6,009 bases of DNA from JAHECQ01 sp047638695. GTDB lineage: Bacteria; Actinomycetota; Acidimicrobiia; Acidimicrobiales; SZUA-35. The first letter of the stretch is position 1, and every line of letters starts with the position of its first letter. The notes below the pieces were generated by a model, which ran no database searches, was not told the DNA's origin, and was given only the letters and a program-made list of their open reading frames with translations. Positions 5,628-6,009 of this stretch are shown here, one piece after another. The DNA lies in the NCBI GenBank assembly GCA_047638695.1, contig JBLINY010000193.1, forward strand, positions 1 through 6,009, written 5' to 3'. The position numbers and the translations under genes are program-made.

Positions 5628-6009
5628 ATGAGCGAGCGGCGGCTGCCGTCGGTCGGTCGCGTCAATGTCAGTGTCCCCGGTCTCAAGTGGCGGCCACTGG
5701 GTGGTCTTCTCGGGCCTGCTCGGGGCGATGCCAGCCAGAGCCTCATTGCTCTGATGCTGTCGGCGACCACCAGTCTCATCACCGGCTTCACTATCGCCGG
5801 GTTCGAGAGCACCTTGCGCACCTTCCCCGGGCTGCTGTTGTTCATACCGGCAGCCATTGGGTTGCGCGGCAACCTCTTCGGGCCTTTGGGCGGCCGGCTC
5901 TCAACCGCGATCCGAACAGGCACCTTCTCGTGGAGCTGGCGACACGATTCCGTTTTGGGACAGAACGTGTTGGCCACCATGGCAACGTCGCTCGGCACCG
6001 CGGTTGGAC
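5628..6009 (+). CDS. SLC41/MgtE-like divalent cation transporter membrane domain, N-terminal part, 3'-truncated by window edge
   Basis: An open frame from the ATG at 5628 runs to the right edge (127 full codons). After about 35 soluble residues comes a hydrophobic segment, ASQSLIALMLSATTSLITGF (35-54) and onward to 59, then FPGLLLFIPAAIGLRGNLFG (66-85) and GGRLSTAIRTGTF (88-100). The second and third match the conserved P-x-x-x-GLRGN-x-x-G...RLSTA core of the MgtE integral-membrane domain, in the form seen in SLC41 and archaeal/actinobacterial members. A further hydrophobic segment starts at NVLATMA. Unlike classic MgtE, there is no long cytosolic N domain or CBS pair ahead of the membrane domain, so a stand-alone or doubled membrane-domain transporter is likely. 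Mg2+ is the expected substrate from the family, not shown here. A weak AGG (5617-5619) lies 8 nt before the ATG; no other in-frame start exists before the upstream stop at 5595. Confidence 0.85.
   Translation, partial: MSERRLPSVGRVNVSVPGLKWRPLGGLLGPARGDASQSLIALMLSATTSLITGFTIAGFESTLRTFPGLLLFIPAAIGLRGNLFGPLGGRLSTAIRTGTFSWSWRHDSVLGQNVLATMATSLGTAVG

Noticed and set aside
5594..5998. Minus-strand 134-codon frame at the right end
   Set aside because: The + strand frame from 5628 encodes clear MgtE/SLC41 membrane motifs, so the reverse frame is a shadow.

Overview
This is a gene-dense, GC-rich window in which every sizeable stretch is explained by chromosomal genes. The dnaE2 and typA sequences, the F420/FMN-type split-barrel protein and the SLC41-like MgtE domain fit a high-GC actinobacterium. 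An acidimicrobial lineage is my best guess, but it rests on recalled sequence resemblance, not on a search.

Layout from left to right: (1) the 3' end of dnaE2 (error-prone DNA polymerase, ImuC type) on the + strand, carrying a 15-bp tandem repeat that encodes a Gly-rich linker; (2) typA/bipA, a complete translational GTPase on the - strand, tail to tail with dnaE2 with only 3 bp between the stop codons; (3) a Nudix hydrolase of the NUDT19-like type on the - strand, 57 bp upstream of typA and probably co-transcribed with it; (4) a divergent + strand pair, an Abhydrolase_2-type carboxylesterase and, 17 bp later, a split-barrel PNPOx-family protein; (5) a PEBP/YbhB-family protein on the - strand with a lipoprotein-like signal, convergent with the PNPOx gene; (6) the 5' end of a divergent + strand gene for an SLC41/MgtE-like cation transporter membrane domain, which runs off the right edge.

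The genes do not form one pathway. They look like small adjacent transcription units: a lesion-bypass polymerase, a ribosome-linked GTPase with a nucleotide-cleaning enzyme, two small metabolic enzymes, an envelope lipoprotein and a membrane transporter. I see no mobile element, tRNA, rRNA, CRISPR array, riboswitch or strong intrinsic terminator, and no gene-free stretch longer than about 110 bp.

No new multi-gene system is evident. The points most worth checking are the in-frame minisatellite in dnaE2, the loss of both hallmark histidines of the PEBP ligand pocket, the Nudix/esterase start region where two possible start codons share a CATG, and short repeats in the two intergenic regions that flank the PEBP gene.
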